Source of the DNA: Streptomyces rishiriensis
GTDB lineage: Bacteria; Actinomycetota; Actinomycetes; Streptomycetales; Streptomycetaceae
Reading direction: 5' to 3'
Length of the DNA stretch: 64,000 nt
Assembly (NCBI RefSeq): GCF_003112535.1
Contig: NZ_BEWA01000026.1
Span: 1-64,000 of the forward strand
In this document: positions 9,202 through 18,782 of the stretch, piece by piece
How the letters are laid out: each line of letters begins with the position of its first letter
Position numbering within the stretch: position 1 is the stretch's first letter
The notes under the pieces: generated by a model
The model's input: the letters and a program-made list of their open reading frames with translations, nothing else
Databases searched by the model: none
Told to the model about the DNA's origin: nothing
Translations under genes and position numbers: made by a program

Positions 9202-10566
9202 TCAGGCTCTGATGATCGCCAGGGCCTCGTCCCGGATCCTGGTCATCGTCGGTTCGTCCCGGGCTTCCGCGTTGAGGCGCAGGAGGGGTTCGGTGTTGGA
9301 GGGGCGGACGTTGAACCACCAGTCGGCGGACGAGACGGTCAGGCCGTCGAGTTCGTCCAGGGTGACGTCGTCGCGGTCGCCGTACGCCGCCTTGATCGCG
9401 GCGATGCGGTCGGCCTGGTCGGCGACGGTGGAGTTGATCTCGCCGGAGCCGCTGTAGCGGTCGTACTCGGCGACGAGGCGGGACAGGGGGCCGTCCTGCC
9501 CGCCGAGGGCCGCCAGGACGTGGAGGGCGGCGAGCATGCCGGTGTCGGCGTTCCAGAAGTCCTTGAAGTAGTAGTGCGCGGAGTGCTCGCCGCCGAAGAT
9601 CGCGCCGGAGCGGGCCATCTCGGCCTTGATGAAGGAGTGGCCCACGCGCGTGCGGACGGGTGTCCCGCCGTGCTCGCCGACGACCTCGGGGACGGTCCGG
9701 GAGGTGATCAGGTTGTGGATGACCGTGCCTCGGCCGCCGTTGCGCGCGAGTTCCCGGACGGCCACCAGGGCCGTGATCGCGGACGGGGAGACCGGCTCGC
9801 CCCGCTCGTCGACGACGAAGCAGCGGTCGGCGTCGCCGTCGAAGGCGAGACCCAGGTCGGCGCCCTCTTCGCGGACCCGCTTCTGGAGGTCGACGAGGTT
9901 CGCCGGGTCCAGCGGGTTGGCCTCGTGGTTGGGGAAGGTGCCGTCCAGTTCGAAGTACAGGGGGACGACGGACAGGGGGAGGCCTTCGAGGACCGTGGGG
10001 ACGGTGTGGCCGCCCATGCCGTTGCCCGCGTCGACGACGACCTTCAGGGGGCGGATGGAGGTCAGGTCGACGAGTGCGCGCAGGTGTGCCGCGTAGTCCT
10101 TCAACGTGTCGGCGTCGGAGACCGTTCCCGGCTCGGATGCGGCTTCGGGTGCGCCCGTCCGCGTCCACTTCTCGACCAGTTCACGGATCTGGGTCAGGCC
10201 GGTGTCCTGGCCGACCGGGGCCGCGCCCGCCCGGCACAGCTTGATGCCGTTGTAGCGGGCGGGGTTGTGCGAGGCGGTGAACATCGCTCCGGGCAGGTTC
10301 AGCGCGCCCGACGCGTAGTACAGCTGGTCCGTGGAGCACAGGCCGATCCGGGTGACGTGCACGCCGAGTGCCGCCGCGCCGCGTGCGAAGGCGCCGCTGA
10401 GGCCCGGTGAGGAGGGGCGCATGTCGTGACCCACGACGATCGCCTCGGCGCCGGTCACCTGGGCGAAGGCCGCGCCGAAGAGTTCGGCGAGCGACTCGTC
10501 CCACTGGTCCGGGACCACTCCGCGCACGTCGTACGCCTTCACGATCTGTGACAGATCAGCAGCCAC
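9202..10566 (-). CDS. manB: Phosphomannomutase/phosphoglucomutase
   Basis: ManB moves phosphate between C6 and C1 of mannose (or glucose), giving mannose 1-phosphate for GDP-mannose. The 454-residue protein shows the four-domain phosphohexomutase layout: the phosphoserine loop TASHNPARYNGIKL (about 108-121), the Mg loop DGDADRCF (about 240-247), the sugar-specificity loop GGEHSAHYYF (about 323-332) and the phosphate-binding RPSNTEPLLRLNAEA near the C-terminus. The frame opens at 10599, but GTG at 10566 follows AGGAAGG and gives the family start (AADLSQIVKAYDVRG). It is the first gene of the leftward mannose cluster. Confidence 0.95.
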   Translation of the reverse strand: MAADLSQIVKAYDVRGVVPDQWDESLAELFGAAFAQVTGAEAIVVGHDMRPSSPGLSGAFARGAAALGVHVTRIGLCSTDQLYYASGALNLPGAMFTASHNPARYNGIKLCRAGAAPVGQDTGLTQIRELVEKWTRTGAPEAASEPGTVSDADTLKDYAAHLRALVDLTSIRPLKVVVDAGNGMGGHTVPTVLEGLPLSVVPLYFELDGTFPNHEANPLDPANLVDLQKRVREEGADLGLAFDGDADRCFVVDERGEPVSPSAITALVAVRELARNGGRGTVIHNLITSRTVPEVVGEHGGTPVRTRVGHSFIKAEMARSGAIFGGEHSAHYYFKDFWNADTGMLAALHVLAALGGQDGPLSRLVAEYDRYSGSGEINSTVADQADRIAAIKAAYGDRDDVTLDELDGLTVSSADWWFNVRPSNTEPLLRLNAEARDEPTMTRIRDEALAIIRA

Positions 10567-11010
10567 GGCCAACCTTCCTGAAGTCCTGTAGGTCACCACA
10601 AACTACCCGGACCGGTTCGCCGTCCGCTGTCGGGCCGCCGGGGAGCCGGGCGGACGCGATCCCGTGGGCGGGCCGGGCGACCACGGGGGCGCAGAACGGG
10701 CCCGTTGTGCCCGCGCGCGTGCGGGCGGGCAGCCGGGCCGCGAGCTCCCGTCAAGGCGACACCGAGGGCGTCGCGTTGCGCCCGTGAGGGCGGGGAGGCG
10801 GGCGGGGAGGGCGGCGAACCGGGCGTGGGCGGCGGCCGGTTCGCGAGGCGGGAACGGAACTCGCCGGTCTGCGCCAGGAATTGAGCAGAAAGCGATTTCC
10901 CGTTCGCGGGGCGGGCGGCGGGTCCGAGGCGAGGCCGCAGCGTCGGGGCCCGACGAGCGGTGCGCCGACGAGCGCGCGTCAGCCGTGGAGGCGGGGAGGC
11001 GGGAACCGGC
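10567..11010. other. Gap upstream of manB
   Basis: About 440 bases between the DUF3499 gene and manB. It holds ORF-like shadows but none with a ribosome site or recognisable product. A small AT-richer patch at 10590-10605, just before the manB start, is a plausible promoter location, though no consensus hexamers can be named with confidence. Confidence 0.4.
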
Positions 11011-11433
11011 TCAGTTGTCCGGTGAGCGCAGTACCCGCAGGTGGCCGCGCCGGGCGACCTCCATCGGGTCCGCCCTGCGTCCGGCGCCGCCGGCTCCGGC
11101 CGCGCGTTCCTGCGGACGGGCCGCCTCACGGACGGCGTTGGCAAGCGCTTCCAGATCGTCACCGCTGGGGCGGGCGGGCGCCGACCCGTCGAGGAGCCGG
11201 ACGACTTCCCAGCCGCGCGGGGCGGTGAGGCGTTCGGAGTGCTCGGCGCACAGGTCGTAGCAGTGGGGTTCGGCGTAGGTGGCGAGCGGGCCGAGGACCG
11301 CGGTCGAGTCGGCGTAGACGTACGTCAGCGTCGCGACGGCGGGTCGGCCGCAGGCGGTGCGCGAACAGCGACGTACAGGGCTCACGACGTTGGACGGTAC
11401 CGCACTCTTGAGCGGGCCGCGACGACTCTCCAC
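11011..11433 (-). CDS. DUF3499 family protein
   Basis: A 140-residue actinobacterial protein of unknown function. It begins its conserved core with VRRCSRTACGRPAVATLTY and continues to EPHCYDLCAEHSERLTAP. The four Cys and nearby His look like a zinc-ribbon-type metal site. The C-terminus is charged and variable. The reading frame is open to ATG 11487, but GTG at 11433 has a GGAG ribosome site seven bases away and fits the family length; the exact start is uncertain. It is divergent from the metallopeptidase-like gene at 11727, a conserved actinobacterial pairing. Confidence 0.8.
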   Translation of the reverse strand: MESRRGPLKSAVPSNVVSPVRRCSRTACGRPAVATLTYVYADSTAVLGPLATYAEPHCYDLCAEHSERLTAPRGWEVVRLLDGSAPARPSGDDLEALANAVREAARPQERAAGAGGAGRRADPMEVARRGHLRVLRSPDN

Positions 11434-11726
11434 CAGGTCACTCCACCGTGTCGTGTTGTGAAACGCCCCACGGGCCACACCAGTCATACCCCGCTGACCT
11501 GCGCGAACACCAGCCCTTGGGAGGAAGTGGCCCTAGGAGCACGGTCATCACTCGGCACAAACGACATCAATTGCCATGAGTTCGCCGGTCTCGGAGAGAT
11601 ACGGAATCGAGCCCAACCTTGGCTGGAACGGTCGTCCTGCGACATGGATGATCAGCGGCCCGGGCAGGCCGGGAAGGTGTGTGAGGCCCGGCGGCGGGGA
11701 GCGGCGGGGATTACGCTTCAGTAGTG

Positions 11727-12176
11727 ATGGACAGCCCCGTACCGCCCCCCGCCGCAGGCCCAGGCCCCCGTCGTCGTGATCGCCACGGCCGGGGCATGCG
11801 GGGGCCGATCGCGCCGCCGCAGGTGCCGTTGGCGGCCAGCCGCGCCGACGTGTTCGCGGACCTCGTGCAGGACTCCGTCGAGCGCCTGGAGCGGCGGTGG
11901 CCGCAGCTCGCCGACATCGACTTCATGGTGCTGGAGGTGCCGCGGCTGGACGCGGCCCCGGAGCCCTGGAACGACGAGGCGGTCCCGCTGGGCGGGACGA
12001 TCGCCGCGCGCGAGGGCCGGCGGGCCCGGGTCGTCGTCTACCGGCGGCCGGTGGAGATCCGCACCAAGGGGCGCGACGAGCGCGCCGCGCTGGTGCACGA
12101 GGTGGTCGTGGAGCAGGTCGCGGAGTTGCTGGGGCTGACTCCGGAGACGGTGGATCCGCGCTACGGCGAGGACTGA
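11727..12176 (+). CDS. Zincin-like metallopeptidase family protein with degenerate zinc motif
   Basis: The 149-residue protein belongs to the minimal zincin (PF06262-like) family by layout: a Pro/Arg-rich N-terminal tail, a core from about residue 33, and a predicted helix where the HExxH motif should lie. Here that helix reads ALVHEVVVEQVAELLGL: the first His-Glu is kept, but the second His is replaced (HEVVVE). On sequence alone it should not bind catalytic zinc in the usual way. ATG at 11727 directly follows an in-frame GTG at 11724, so either may be used. It is divergent from the DUF3499 gene; function is unknown. Confidence 0.75.
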   Translation: MDSPVPPPAAGPGPRRRDRHGRGMRGPIAPPQVPLAASRADVFADLVQDSVERLERRWPQLADIDFMVLEVPRLDAAPEPWNDEAVPLGGTIAAREGRRARVVVYRRPVEIRTKGRDERAALVHEVVVEQVAELLGLTPETVDPRYGED

Positions 12177-12227
12177 TCACAGCCCCCGCACGCCCCCCGT
12201 CCGGGTGACCTCGACGACTCTTCCGGG

Positions 12228-13826
12228 TTACTTCTGGAGCACCGCGACGTCTTCGTCGGCCTGCGGCACGGACACGGTCCCGCGGTCGTCCGGCAGGGTC
12301 TGGACGGTGAAGCCCGGGACGCCCTCCTGGGTGGACGTCAGGGTGCGGGAGGCGTAGACGGGGGTGGCCGTGAGGGTTTCCACGGTCAGGGCGTAGCTGC
12401 CCTTCAGGCCGGTGGGGACGGGGAGTTCGACGTCCTGGGTGGTGCCGGCCCGGACCGTGTACGTCTTGGAGACGGCCGTGCCGCCGCCGCTGCCCGCGGA
12501 AGCGGTGACCTTGACCTGGGCGGTGCCCTTGGGGGCGGTCAGGGAGAGGGTGGCGCCCTTGGCGCTGTTGCCGGCGGCGGACGCGCGCGTGCCGACCGGC
12601 GCGGTGGCGGGGATGAACGCGGACTCCTGGTCGGCGCCCTTGCCGCGCAGGACCCGTACGGCGGCGACGACCGGGACCGACTGGTCCGTGGGGGTCAGGA
12701 TCAGGGATCCGGCCTCCCCGCGCGTGACGTCGCCCAGGTCGACCGAGATCGTCCTGCCCGCCTTGACGTGCAGCGTCTCGTGCCCGGCGGGGGTGATCAG
12801 ACCTGAGGGGGACGCGAGTTGGACTTTGAGGTCCGCGTCCGCGTCACCCGGGGCGTAGGCGACGAGGCGGACGGCCGTGGCGTCCTTGGGGATGCCCGGG
12901 ACGACCTGGATGGGGGCCGGGTCGGTGGCGGGGGCCAGCCAGTCGCCGCCGAGCTTTTCGTCCAGGGCCTGTACGGCGGCCCCGAGGCGGCCGCTGCGCA
13001 CGTTGACGTGGACGGTGAGGTCTTCCTGCTTCTCACCGGTGAGCGTGGACAGCAGGATCGGCTCGCTGGAGTGCGCGGGAACGGTGAGGCCCTCCCCCAC
13101 CGTGGTCGCGAGGGCGCCGTCCTTGCCGTAGAGCGCGATGTCGACGACGGCGGCCGAGTCGTCCGGGTTGGTGAGGTGGACGTAGTCGGTGCGGTCGGCG
13201 GCCGTGCTGACGCCCGGGAACCAGAACTCCGTGTCGGGCGCGGAGCAGGCGAGGCCCTGGAGGCCGCGGCCGCTGCCCGCGGGGACCTCGGTGGTCTCCT
13301 GGACGGTCCAGCCGGGCGCGAACCTGCCCTCGGCGGTGCCCAGGAGCGCGGGCGCGGCACCGCCCGTGGTGGCGCCGACGGCCGGTGCGCCGGGCGCCTT
13401 GGGGGTGAGGGCGGGCTTCGCGGCCGCCTTCTTCTTGCCGTCCGTCTTCCCGCTCGTCTTGCCGTCCGCCTTGCCGTCCGTCTTGCCTGTCGCCTTGCCT
13501 GTCGTCTTGCCGTCCGCCTTGCCGTTCGTCTTCCCGCTCGCGGCGCCGCTCGCCGGGTCCGCCGACTCCTCGACGGCGGGGGTGAGTTCGGCCTTTCCGT
13601 CGGCGCCTGTGCCCTTGGTGACGGGAGTGAAGGACGTGTACGACGTCTCGGCGAGGTCGGAGGTGCTGGGCGAGGGGCAGAGCAGGCTCGTGCGCTCCAC
13701 GGGCAGTTCGGCGGCCGCCTGGCCGGAGTCCGCTCCGGAGGCGTCCGGCTGGTTGAGCGTGGCGAACCCGGTGACGGCGGCCAGCGCGGCCGTGCCGGCG
13801 ATCAGGGACAGGGTGGTGCGGTTCAC
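12228..13826 (-). CDS. DUF5719 family membrane-anchored extracytoplasmic protein
   Basis: The 532-residue protein has an N-terminal signal-anchor (about 5-25) and an extracytoplasmic body of Ig-like or beta-sandwich repeats rich in Val, Thr and Gly. Residues about 98-133 form a low-complexity Lys/Gly tract made of GKTDGKADGKT-type tetrapeptide repeats (Gly-Lys-Thr/Ala-X), highly basic and probably flexible. Its start overlaps the stop of the glycosyltransferase gene by four bases (ATGA at 13823-13826), so the two are translationally coupled and probably work together at the cell surface. Biochemical function is unknown. Confidence 0.85.
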   Translation of the reverse strand: MNRTTLSLIAGTAALAAVTGFATLNQPDASGADSGQAAAELPVERTSLLCPSPSTSDLAETSYTSFTPVTKGTGADGKAELTPAVEESADPASGAASGKTNGKADGKTTGKATGKTDGKADGKTSGKTDGKKKAAAKPALTPKAPGAPAVGATTGGAAPALLGTAEGRFAPGWTVQETTEVPAGSGRGLQGLACSAPDTEFWFPGVSTAADRTDYVHLTNPDDSAAVVDIALYGKDGALATTVGEGLTVPAHSSEPILLSTLTGEKQEDLTVHVNVRSGRLGAAVQALDEKLGGDWLAPATDPAPIQVVPGIPKDATAVRLVAYAPGDADADLKVQLASPSGLITPAGHETLHVKAGRTISVDLGDVTRGEAGSLILTPTDQSVPVVAAVRVLRGKGADQESAFIPATAPVGTRASAAGNSAKGATLSLTAPKGTAQVKVTASAGSGGGTAVSKTYTVRAGTTQDVELPVPTGLKGSYALTVETLTATPVYASRTLTSTQEGVPGFTVQTLPDDRGTVSVPQADEDVAVLQK

Positions 13827-16800
13827 TGCTGGCTCCCGTCGGGACGCTCGTCGTCGGCGCCGCGCGGGCGCCGCTCCGGGTCGTAGGCGGGGTCGTACCC
13901 GCCTTGGCCGTAGCCCGACGGGTCGTAGCCCTGCTGCTGGTAGTTCTGGTCGTACGACGCCTGCTGCGCCTGGCCGTCGTAGGCGTACGGGTCGTACTGG
14001 CCGGCCTGGTAGGGATCGTAGGCCTGCTGGTCGTAGCCGCCCTGCTGGTACTGCTGGCCGCCCTGGTACTGCTCGCCCTGGTACTGCCCGCCCGGGTAGC
14101 CGCCGTATTCGGCGCCGGCGTAGGTCGGCTGGTCCCAGTCGCCGTAGGGCTGCTGCTGCGGGACCGCGGCGGGAGGCTGTCCCTGCGCGGGGACGGCGAA
14201 CTCGTCGTGCCGGCCGGGTTCCTGGGGATCGGCTTCGGTCTCGGTCTCGGCTTCCGCCTCCGCCTCGGCCTGGGCGCGCAGGCGGCGGGCGCGGCGGCCC
14301 TCGCCGTCGACGGCCTGGGCGGGGATCGGCTCCTCCTCGGGGAGGTCGTCGTCGACGTCACGGCGGCGGCCGGGGAGGGCCAGGACGACGAGGACGAGGG
14401 CGAGCAGGCCCTGCGCCCACAGCCACGCGGTGTGGGTGAACGGGTCGTCGTAGGTGACGTCCAGCCTGCCGCCGGAGGCGGGGAGTTCGAAGCCCTGGGC
14501 CCACCCGTCGACGGTCGTCGGGGTGAGGGCCTTGCCGTCCAGGGTGGCCGTCCAGCCTTCGGCGGCGGCGTCGGCCAGCCGCAGCACACGACTGCCGGAG
14601 CCGTCGGGGACGGTGGTGTGGACGTCCACGGGGCCCGCGGCGACCGGGGTCGCCGCGCCCTTGCCGGAGTCGGCGACGACGGCCGCGCGGGAGACCTCCT
14701 GGTCGACCCGCCACAGGGCGCTGCCGTCCTGCTGGCTCAGCCGCTTCAGACCGGGCGTGGCGTCCAGGACGCGGGTGGCCTCGCGGGGCGCGCCCTTGTG
14801 GACGAGGACGTACCCCACGGCGAACTTGCCGAGCTGGTCGGCCTGGTCGGCGCCGGAGCCGGCGACGAGATTGGCGACGACCTTGTCGAGCTGCTTGTTC
14901 TCGCCGTCGGCGGCGGCGAGTTCGGCGTCGCCGAGCCGGGCGCCGGAGCCGCGGACCAGCATGTAGCCGACGCGGGCGGCGTCGCTGTCGAGCACGAGGG
15001 TGCGGGCCTGGTCGCGGTCGCCCGCCTCTTCGGCGACGAACGCGGGCACCTGGACGGGGTCGCGGCGCTCCAGCGGGCCGTCGGCGCCGCCCATCATCCA
15101 GCCGGCGGCGAGGAGCAGCGGGCCCGCGGCGGAGGCGAAGGCGATGAGCGCGGCGACCGGCTGGCGCCAGCCGAAGCTCTGCTCGGCGACACGCGTGCGT
15201 GCTCCGTCGGCGCCGATGACGGCGGCCGCGAGGAGGGCGATTCCGTAGACGAGGGTGGCGGGGCCGGCCCAGGTGGAGCTGTTGGACAGCACCGCGAAGA
15301 CCAGGCCCACCAGGGCGACGGCCCAGGCCGCCCAGACGCCGAAGTGGCGTTCGGAGCGCAGCAGGGCGGCCAGCGCGGCGAGGACGACGCCGATGAGCAT
15401 CAGGCCGTCGACGGTGCCGGGGCCGCCGGGGCTGGCGCCGAGCAGGTCGAGCGCGGTGGCCGTCGAGGGGCCGTAGTCGAGGCCGGCCTGGGTGAAGAAC
15501 CCGAAGGGCAGCAGGGACAGCGACCAGGGCGCGAGGATCAGCAGGGGGGTGCCCAGCTGGGCCAGGAAGCGCGGGCCGTACGCGGTGAGGTCGCGGCGGC
15601 GCACGGCCAGGACCGCGAGGCCGAGGACGAGCGCGATGGGCCAGACGATCGGGGTGAACGCGGTGGTGATCGTCAGCAGCAGGGTGTAGGCCCAGGTGGC
15701 GCGCCAGCTGCCGCGGGCTCCGGAGCGTTGCGTCAGACCGCTCGCGGCGGCGCCCGCGCGGGCGATGAGCGGCAGCAGCACGGCCAGGACGGCGGTGCCG
15801 ACGCGGCCGCCGGCGAGGGCGCCGGTCGCGGCGGGCAGGAAGGCGTAGACGACGGCCGCCCACGCGCGCAGGAGGCGTGACTCGACGAGCGGCCGGGAGG
15901 CGAAGTAGGCGGTGAAGCCGGCCAGCGGCACCGAGCAGACGAGCAGCAGGGTGAGGGCGAGGCCGGTCGAGCCGAGCAGCAGGGTGGCCAGGGTCGCGAT
16001 GATGGCGAGGTAGGGCGGGGCGGCGGGGGTGCCGCCCACGCCGACCGGGTGCCAGGCGTTCGCGTAGCGCGACCACAGCTCGGAGGCGTCGGCCGGGGCG
16101 GGCAGCAGGGCGCCGCCCGCGAGGGCGCCGCCGCCGAGCAGGCCGCGGCAGGCGACGAGGGAGACGAGCAGCAGGGCCAGGAAGAGCACCGGGCCGGGTT
16201 TGCGGGCGATGCGCTTGAGGCGCGCGAACTGCTCGATCTCCAGGAAGTCCGCGTCGTCGCCGCCGGGGCCGGACTCGACGGCCCCGCCGTGCCGGCCCGC
16301 TCCGGAGACGGCCTCGGGGTCGGAGGAGCCGAAGTAGTCGCCGACGGCCTGTTCGAAGGTGGCCCGCACGGTCGCGCCGGGCGGCGGGAAGAGGGCGCGC
16401 AGTTCGTCCTTGTCGACCGTAGGCTTCCCGCGCCTGCGCCGCCCGGCGATGATCCGCTCGGGGCGCAGCAGGGTGCTCAGCAGGCCGCGGATCTCGTCGA
16501 GGGCCTGTCCGGGGACCTTGCCGACGAGGTTGGCGAGGGTGCGCAGCAGGGTGCCGAGGACCAGGCGGACCAGGATCCAGGGCAGCAGCGCCGTGCGGCT
16601 GTTGACGAGGAGGGTGTAGACGGCGCCGGCCTTGTCGACCTTGTGCGGGGAGGCGGTGGTGCGGCCCGCGCAGTCGACGGCGCGGCGCTCGCGGGAGGCG
16701 GCTTCCGCGTGCCGTACGACGGCTTCGGGGGCGATGAGGACGCGGTGGCCGGCGGCCTGCGCGCGCCAGCACAGGTCGACGTCGTCGCGCATGAGGGGCA

Positions 16801-17539
16801 GGCGGCGGTCGAACCCGCCGAGCTGCTCGAAGACGTCGCGGCGGATCAGCATGCCGGCGGTGGACACGGACAGCACGGACCGGACGTGGTCGTGCTGGCC
16901 CTGGTCCTGTTCGCGGCGGTCCAGGCCGGTCCAGCGGCGGCCGGAGTGGGCGATGGTGACGCCGACCTCGAGGAGCTGGCGGCGGTCGTACCAGCCGCGG
17001 AGCTTGGGGCCGACGACGGCCACGTCGTCACGGCCCAGTTCGAGTTCGTTCTCCACCACGCGCAGCAGTTCGGCCAGCGCGTCCGGTTCGGGGGCGCTGT
17101 CGTCGTGCAGCAGCCACAGCCACTGGACGGGCTCTCCGTGCGGGAGTTCCGGCAGGTCGTAGGCGTCGTCGCGCCAGGTGCGCGTGACGGGGTCCCAGCC
17201 GCTGGGGCGCTTGAGGTACGGCAGTTCCTCGGGGGTGAGGACGGGGGCCGTGCGGTTGGCCTCCTCGACGGCCTGGCCGAAGCCGGTGCGGCGGGCGAGG
17301 TGCAGGACGCGGTCGTCGCCGAGGGCCTCGGCGACCAGCCGCGCGGAGTCGTCCGAGCTGCCGGTGTCGGCTGCCATGACGGACTGGACGGGACGCTCCT
17401 GGCCGAGCAGCCCGGCGAGCGCGTCAGGCAGCCAGCGGGCACCGTCGTGGGAGACGATCACCGCGGTCACGACATGACGCGGGAACTCAGGTGTGGCAGC
17501 GCCGTCTTGGTGGGCTGCCGTGTGGCTGTGCACGGACAT
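13823..17539 (-). CDS. Large membrane glycosyltransferase family 2 protein
   Basis: This 1238-residue protein has three parts. Residues about 20-330 are a GT2 (GT-A fold) glycosyltransferase: VTAVIVSHDGARWLPDAL, the acidic LLHDDSAPEPDAL in the DXD region, and DDVDLCWRAQAAGHR. Residues about 460-1030 hold many transmembrane helices and an extracytoplasmic portion, as in lipid-linked-sugar transferases. The C-terminal about 130 residues are a cytoplasmic-looking tail rich in Gln, Tyr and Gly (QYQGEQYQGGQQYQQGG and similar). Coupling to the DUF5719 gene by a 4-base overlap suggests a surface glycopolymer machine. Substrate is unknown. In actinobacteria this gene and whiB are often neighbours. 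Confidence 0.88.
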   Translation of the reverse strand: MSVHSHTAAHQDGAATPEFPRHVVTAVIVSHDGARWLPDALAGLLGQERPVQSVMAADTGSSDDSARLVAEALGDDRVLHLARRTGFGQAVEEANRTAPVLTPEELPYLKRPSGWDPVTRTWRDDAYDLPELPHGEPVQWLWLLHDDSAPEPDALAELLRVVENELELGRDDVAVVGPKLRGWYDRRQLLEVGVTIAHSGRRWTGLDRREQDQGQHDHVRSVLSVSTAGMLIRRDVFEQLGGFDRRLPLMRDDVDLCWRAQAAGHRVLIAPEAVVRHAEAASRERRAVDCAGRTTASPHKVDKAGAVYTLLVNSRTALLPWILVRLVLGTLLRTLANLVGKVPGQALDEIRGLLSTLLRPERIIAGRRRRGKPTVDKDELRALFPPPGATVRATFEQAVGDYFGSSDPEAVSGAGRHGGAVESGPGGDDADFLEIEQFARLKRIARKPGPVLFLALLLVSLVACRGLLGGGALAGGALLPAPADASELWSRYANAWHPVGVGGTPAAPPYLAIIATLATLLLGSTGLALTLLLVCSVPLAGFTAYFASRPLVESRLLRAWAAVVYAFLPAATGALAGGRVGTAVLAVLLPLIARAGAAASGLTQRSGARGSWRATWAYTLLLTITTAFTPIVWPIALVLGLAVLAVRRRDLTAYGPRFLAQLGTPLLILAPWSLSLLPFGFFTQAGLDYGPSTATALDLLGASPGGPGTVDGLMLIGVVLAALAALLRSERHFGVWAAWAVALVGLVFAVLSNSSTWAGPATLVYGIALLAAAVIGADGARTRVAEQSFGWRQPVAALIAFASAAGPLLLAAGWMMGGADGPLERRDPVQVPAFVAEEAGDRDQARTLVLDSDAARVGYMLVRGSGARLGDAELAAADGENKQLDKVVANLVAGSGADQADQLGKFAVGYVLVHKGAPREATRVLDATPGLKRLSQQDGSALWRVDQEVSRAAVVADSGKGAATPVAAGPVDVHTTVPDGSGSRVLRLADAAAEGWTATLDGKALTPTTVDGWAQGFELPASGGRLDVTYDDPFTHTAWLWAQGLLALVLVVLALPGRRRDVDDDLPEEEPIPAQAVDGEGRRARRLRAQAEAEAEAETETEADPQEPGRHDEFAVPAQGQPPAAVPQQQPYGDWDQPTYAGAEYGGYPGGQYQGEQYQGGQQYQQGGYDQQAYDPYQAGQYDPYAYDGQAQQASYDQNYQQQGYDPSGYGQGGYDPAYDPERRPRGADDERPDGSQQ

Positions 17540-17655
17540 CGAGGTACGGGCCCCGGTTCGCTGGACTGCGGTGGACGCCTGCGCCGCCTGGGGGCGCAGA
17601 AGCGTCTCGGACGAGCGCCCACACTATCGGCTGGGCAGGACGACGGCCCGCCGCC

Positions 17656-17664
17656 TGTGGACAA
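17656..17664 (-). promoter_or_regulatory. DnaA-box-like 9-mer
   Basis: The complement of tgtggacaa reads TTGTCCACA, the preferred Streptomyces DnaA box. It lies in the 242-base space between whiB and the glycosyltransferase gene. A single 9-mer may be chance; a second perfect copy and a near copy lie at 19466-19492. Confidence 0.4.
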
Positions 17665-17781
17665 CCCACATGCGACGGGCCGTTCTGACCCTCGTGCCCG
17701 AAGGCGCCTCGATGCGCCTCGGTATCGGGACGTCATGCCGCCGCGACGCCGGCCGTGGCGTCCGTGCGGCATGGCCGGCTC

Positions 17782-18051
17782 TCAGACCGCCGCCTTCTTC
17801 AGCCTGCGGCGTTCCCGCTCGGAGAGGCCGCCCCAGATGCCGAATCTCTCGTCGTTGGAGAGGGCGTACTCCAGGCATTCGGAGCGGACCTCGCAGGCGA
17901 GGCAGACCTTCTTGGCCTCGCGGGTGGAGCCGCCCTTCTCGGGGAAGAAGGACTCGGGATCGGTCTGGGCGCACAGTGCGCGCTCCTGCCAGCCGAGTTC
18001 CTCGTCCGCGTCGTCGACGTCGACCAGCAGTTGCTGCACCAGCTCGGTCAT
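17782..18051 (-). CDS. whiB: WhiB family iron-sulfur transcriptional regulator WhiB
   Basis: The 89-residue protein has the four iron-sulfur cysteines (Cys27, Cys50, Cys53 and Cys59), the GIWGG turn (71-75) and a basic C-terminus (RERRRLKKAAV) for DNA contact. It matches sporulation WhiB of Streptomyces essentially end to end as I recall that sequence. In S. coelicolor, WhiB and WhiA together control the switch from aerial growth to sporulation septation. The gene is alone on the left strand, with a long upstream region (18052-18782) expected to carry its promoters. The ribosome site before ATG 18051 is gaggggc. Confidence 0.93.
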   Translation of the reverse strand: MTELVQQLLVDVDDADEELGWQERALCAQTDPESFFPEKGGSTREAKKVCLACEVRSECLEYALSNDERFGIWGGLSERERRRLKKAAV

Positions 18052-18782
18052 GTGCGCCCCTCGCTCTGTCTTTCGCGTCCCCGTGACGTGGCCGTTACCG
18101 ATTCCGGCTGAACGACACGAGTGAAATTACAAGTGTGCTGCTCCGGGCGAGTCAAGCCGAGATCTGCTATTGGGCCCCTTATTCACTCTGCGGAACCAAG
18201 GCCATGCGGTAAGTGTTCAAATCGCCATAAACCTTGACACGCAGGTGGAGCCCCGGAGGGACACCGCCCCGCACAGCGCTTGTACGGGGAAAGACGCCCG
18301 GAGGTTCGATCCCGTTGCGGCACGCGCGCGGAAGCGAACCGGATCACCGTCGGATCACGGGATCGCCACGAGGCTCGCGCCCGGCATGAGCGCCATGTGT
18401 CCCGGTCACCCCATGCACAAACCTTTCACCTCACAGATGAACCGAATGAGGTGAACCGTGTCCCACATACCGGGTGTCGAGTTGACAGTGCGGGTGTGAA
18501 CCGGTGTCCTTGTGGGCATGCTCGCGAACTTGGCATTCACCTCGACCGGCTCCGCCGGGTCCCACGGTGCTGCCCTCGTCCGCTGTAGCTGTTGTCGTCG
18601 TTCCAGCTGTTGAGCCCAACGCGCTCCGGCTGCACCCGTTGAGTCCACCGCGACTCGGCTGCTGTCTCCCTCCGGCCCACACCAGGGCGCCCCTGTTCCC
18701 CCCGTGATCCGGGCGGACGGTCCGCGACACCCAGCACGCCCCCCACTCCTGCCGCCTCTTCCGCCGAGGAACCACCGCATCC
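18052..18782. other. Long divergent control region between whiB and the cysteine dioxygenase gene
   Basis: About 730 bases without a convincing gene. The part next to whiB (18100-18240) is markedly AT-richer and contains a good leftward promoter candidate. A rightward TTGACA occurs at 18481-18486 and another at 18234-18239, without a good -10 at standard spacing. The remainder shows nothing recognisable. The length fits a developmentally controlled gene with several promoters. Confidence 0.55.
18126..18155 (-). promoter_or_regulatory. Candidate whiB promoter
   Basis: On the left-going strand, TTGACT (18150-18155) is followed after 18 bases by TGTAAT (18126-18131). This is close to the vegetative sigma-70 consensus. 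Transcription would begin near 18119, giving a leader of about 70 bases before the whiB ATG. Confidence 0.6.

Noticed and set aside
13904..15880. 658-codon ORF on the forward strand
   Set aside because: It is antisense to the giant glycosyltransferase; its Gly/Ala/Arg/Val-rich composition is the usual high-GC shadow.
18290..18325. ggaggttcgatcccg, like a tRNA T-arm
   Set aside because: No acceptor stem, D-arm or anticodon arm can be built around it, so it is not a tRNA.
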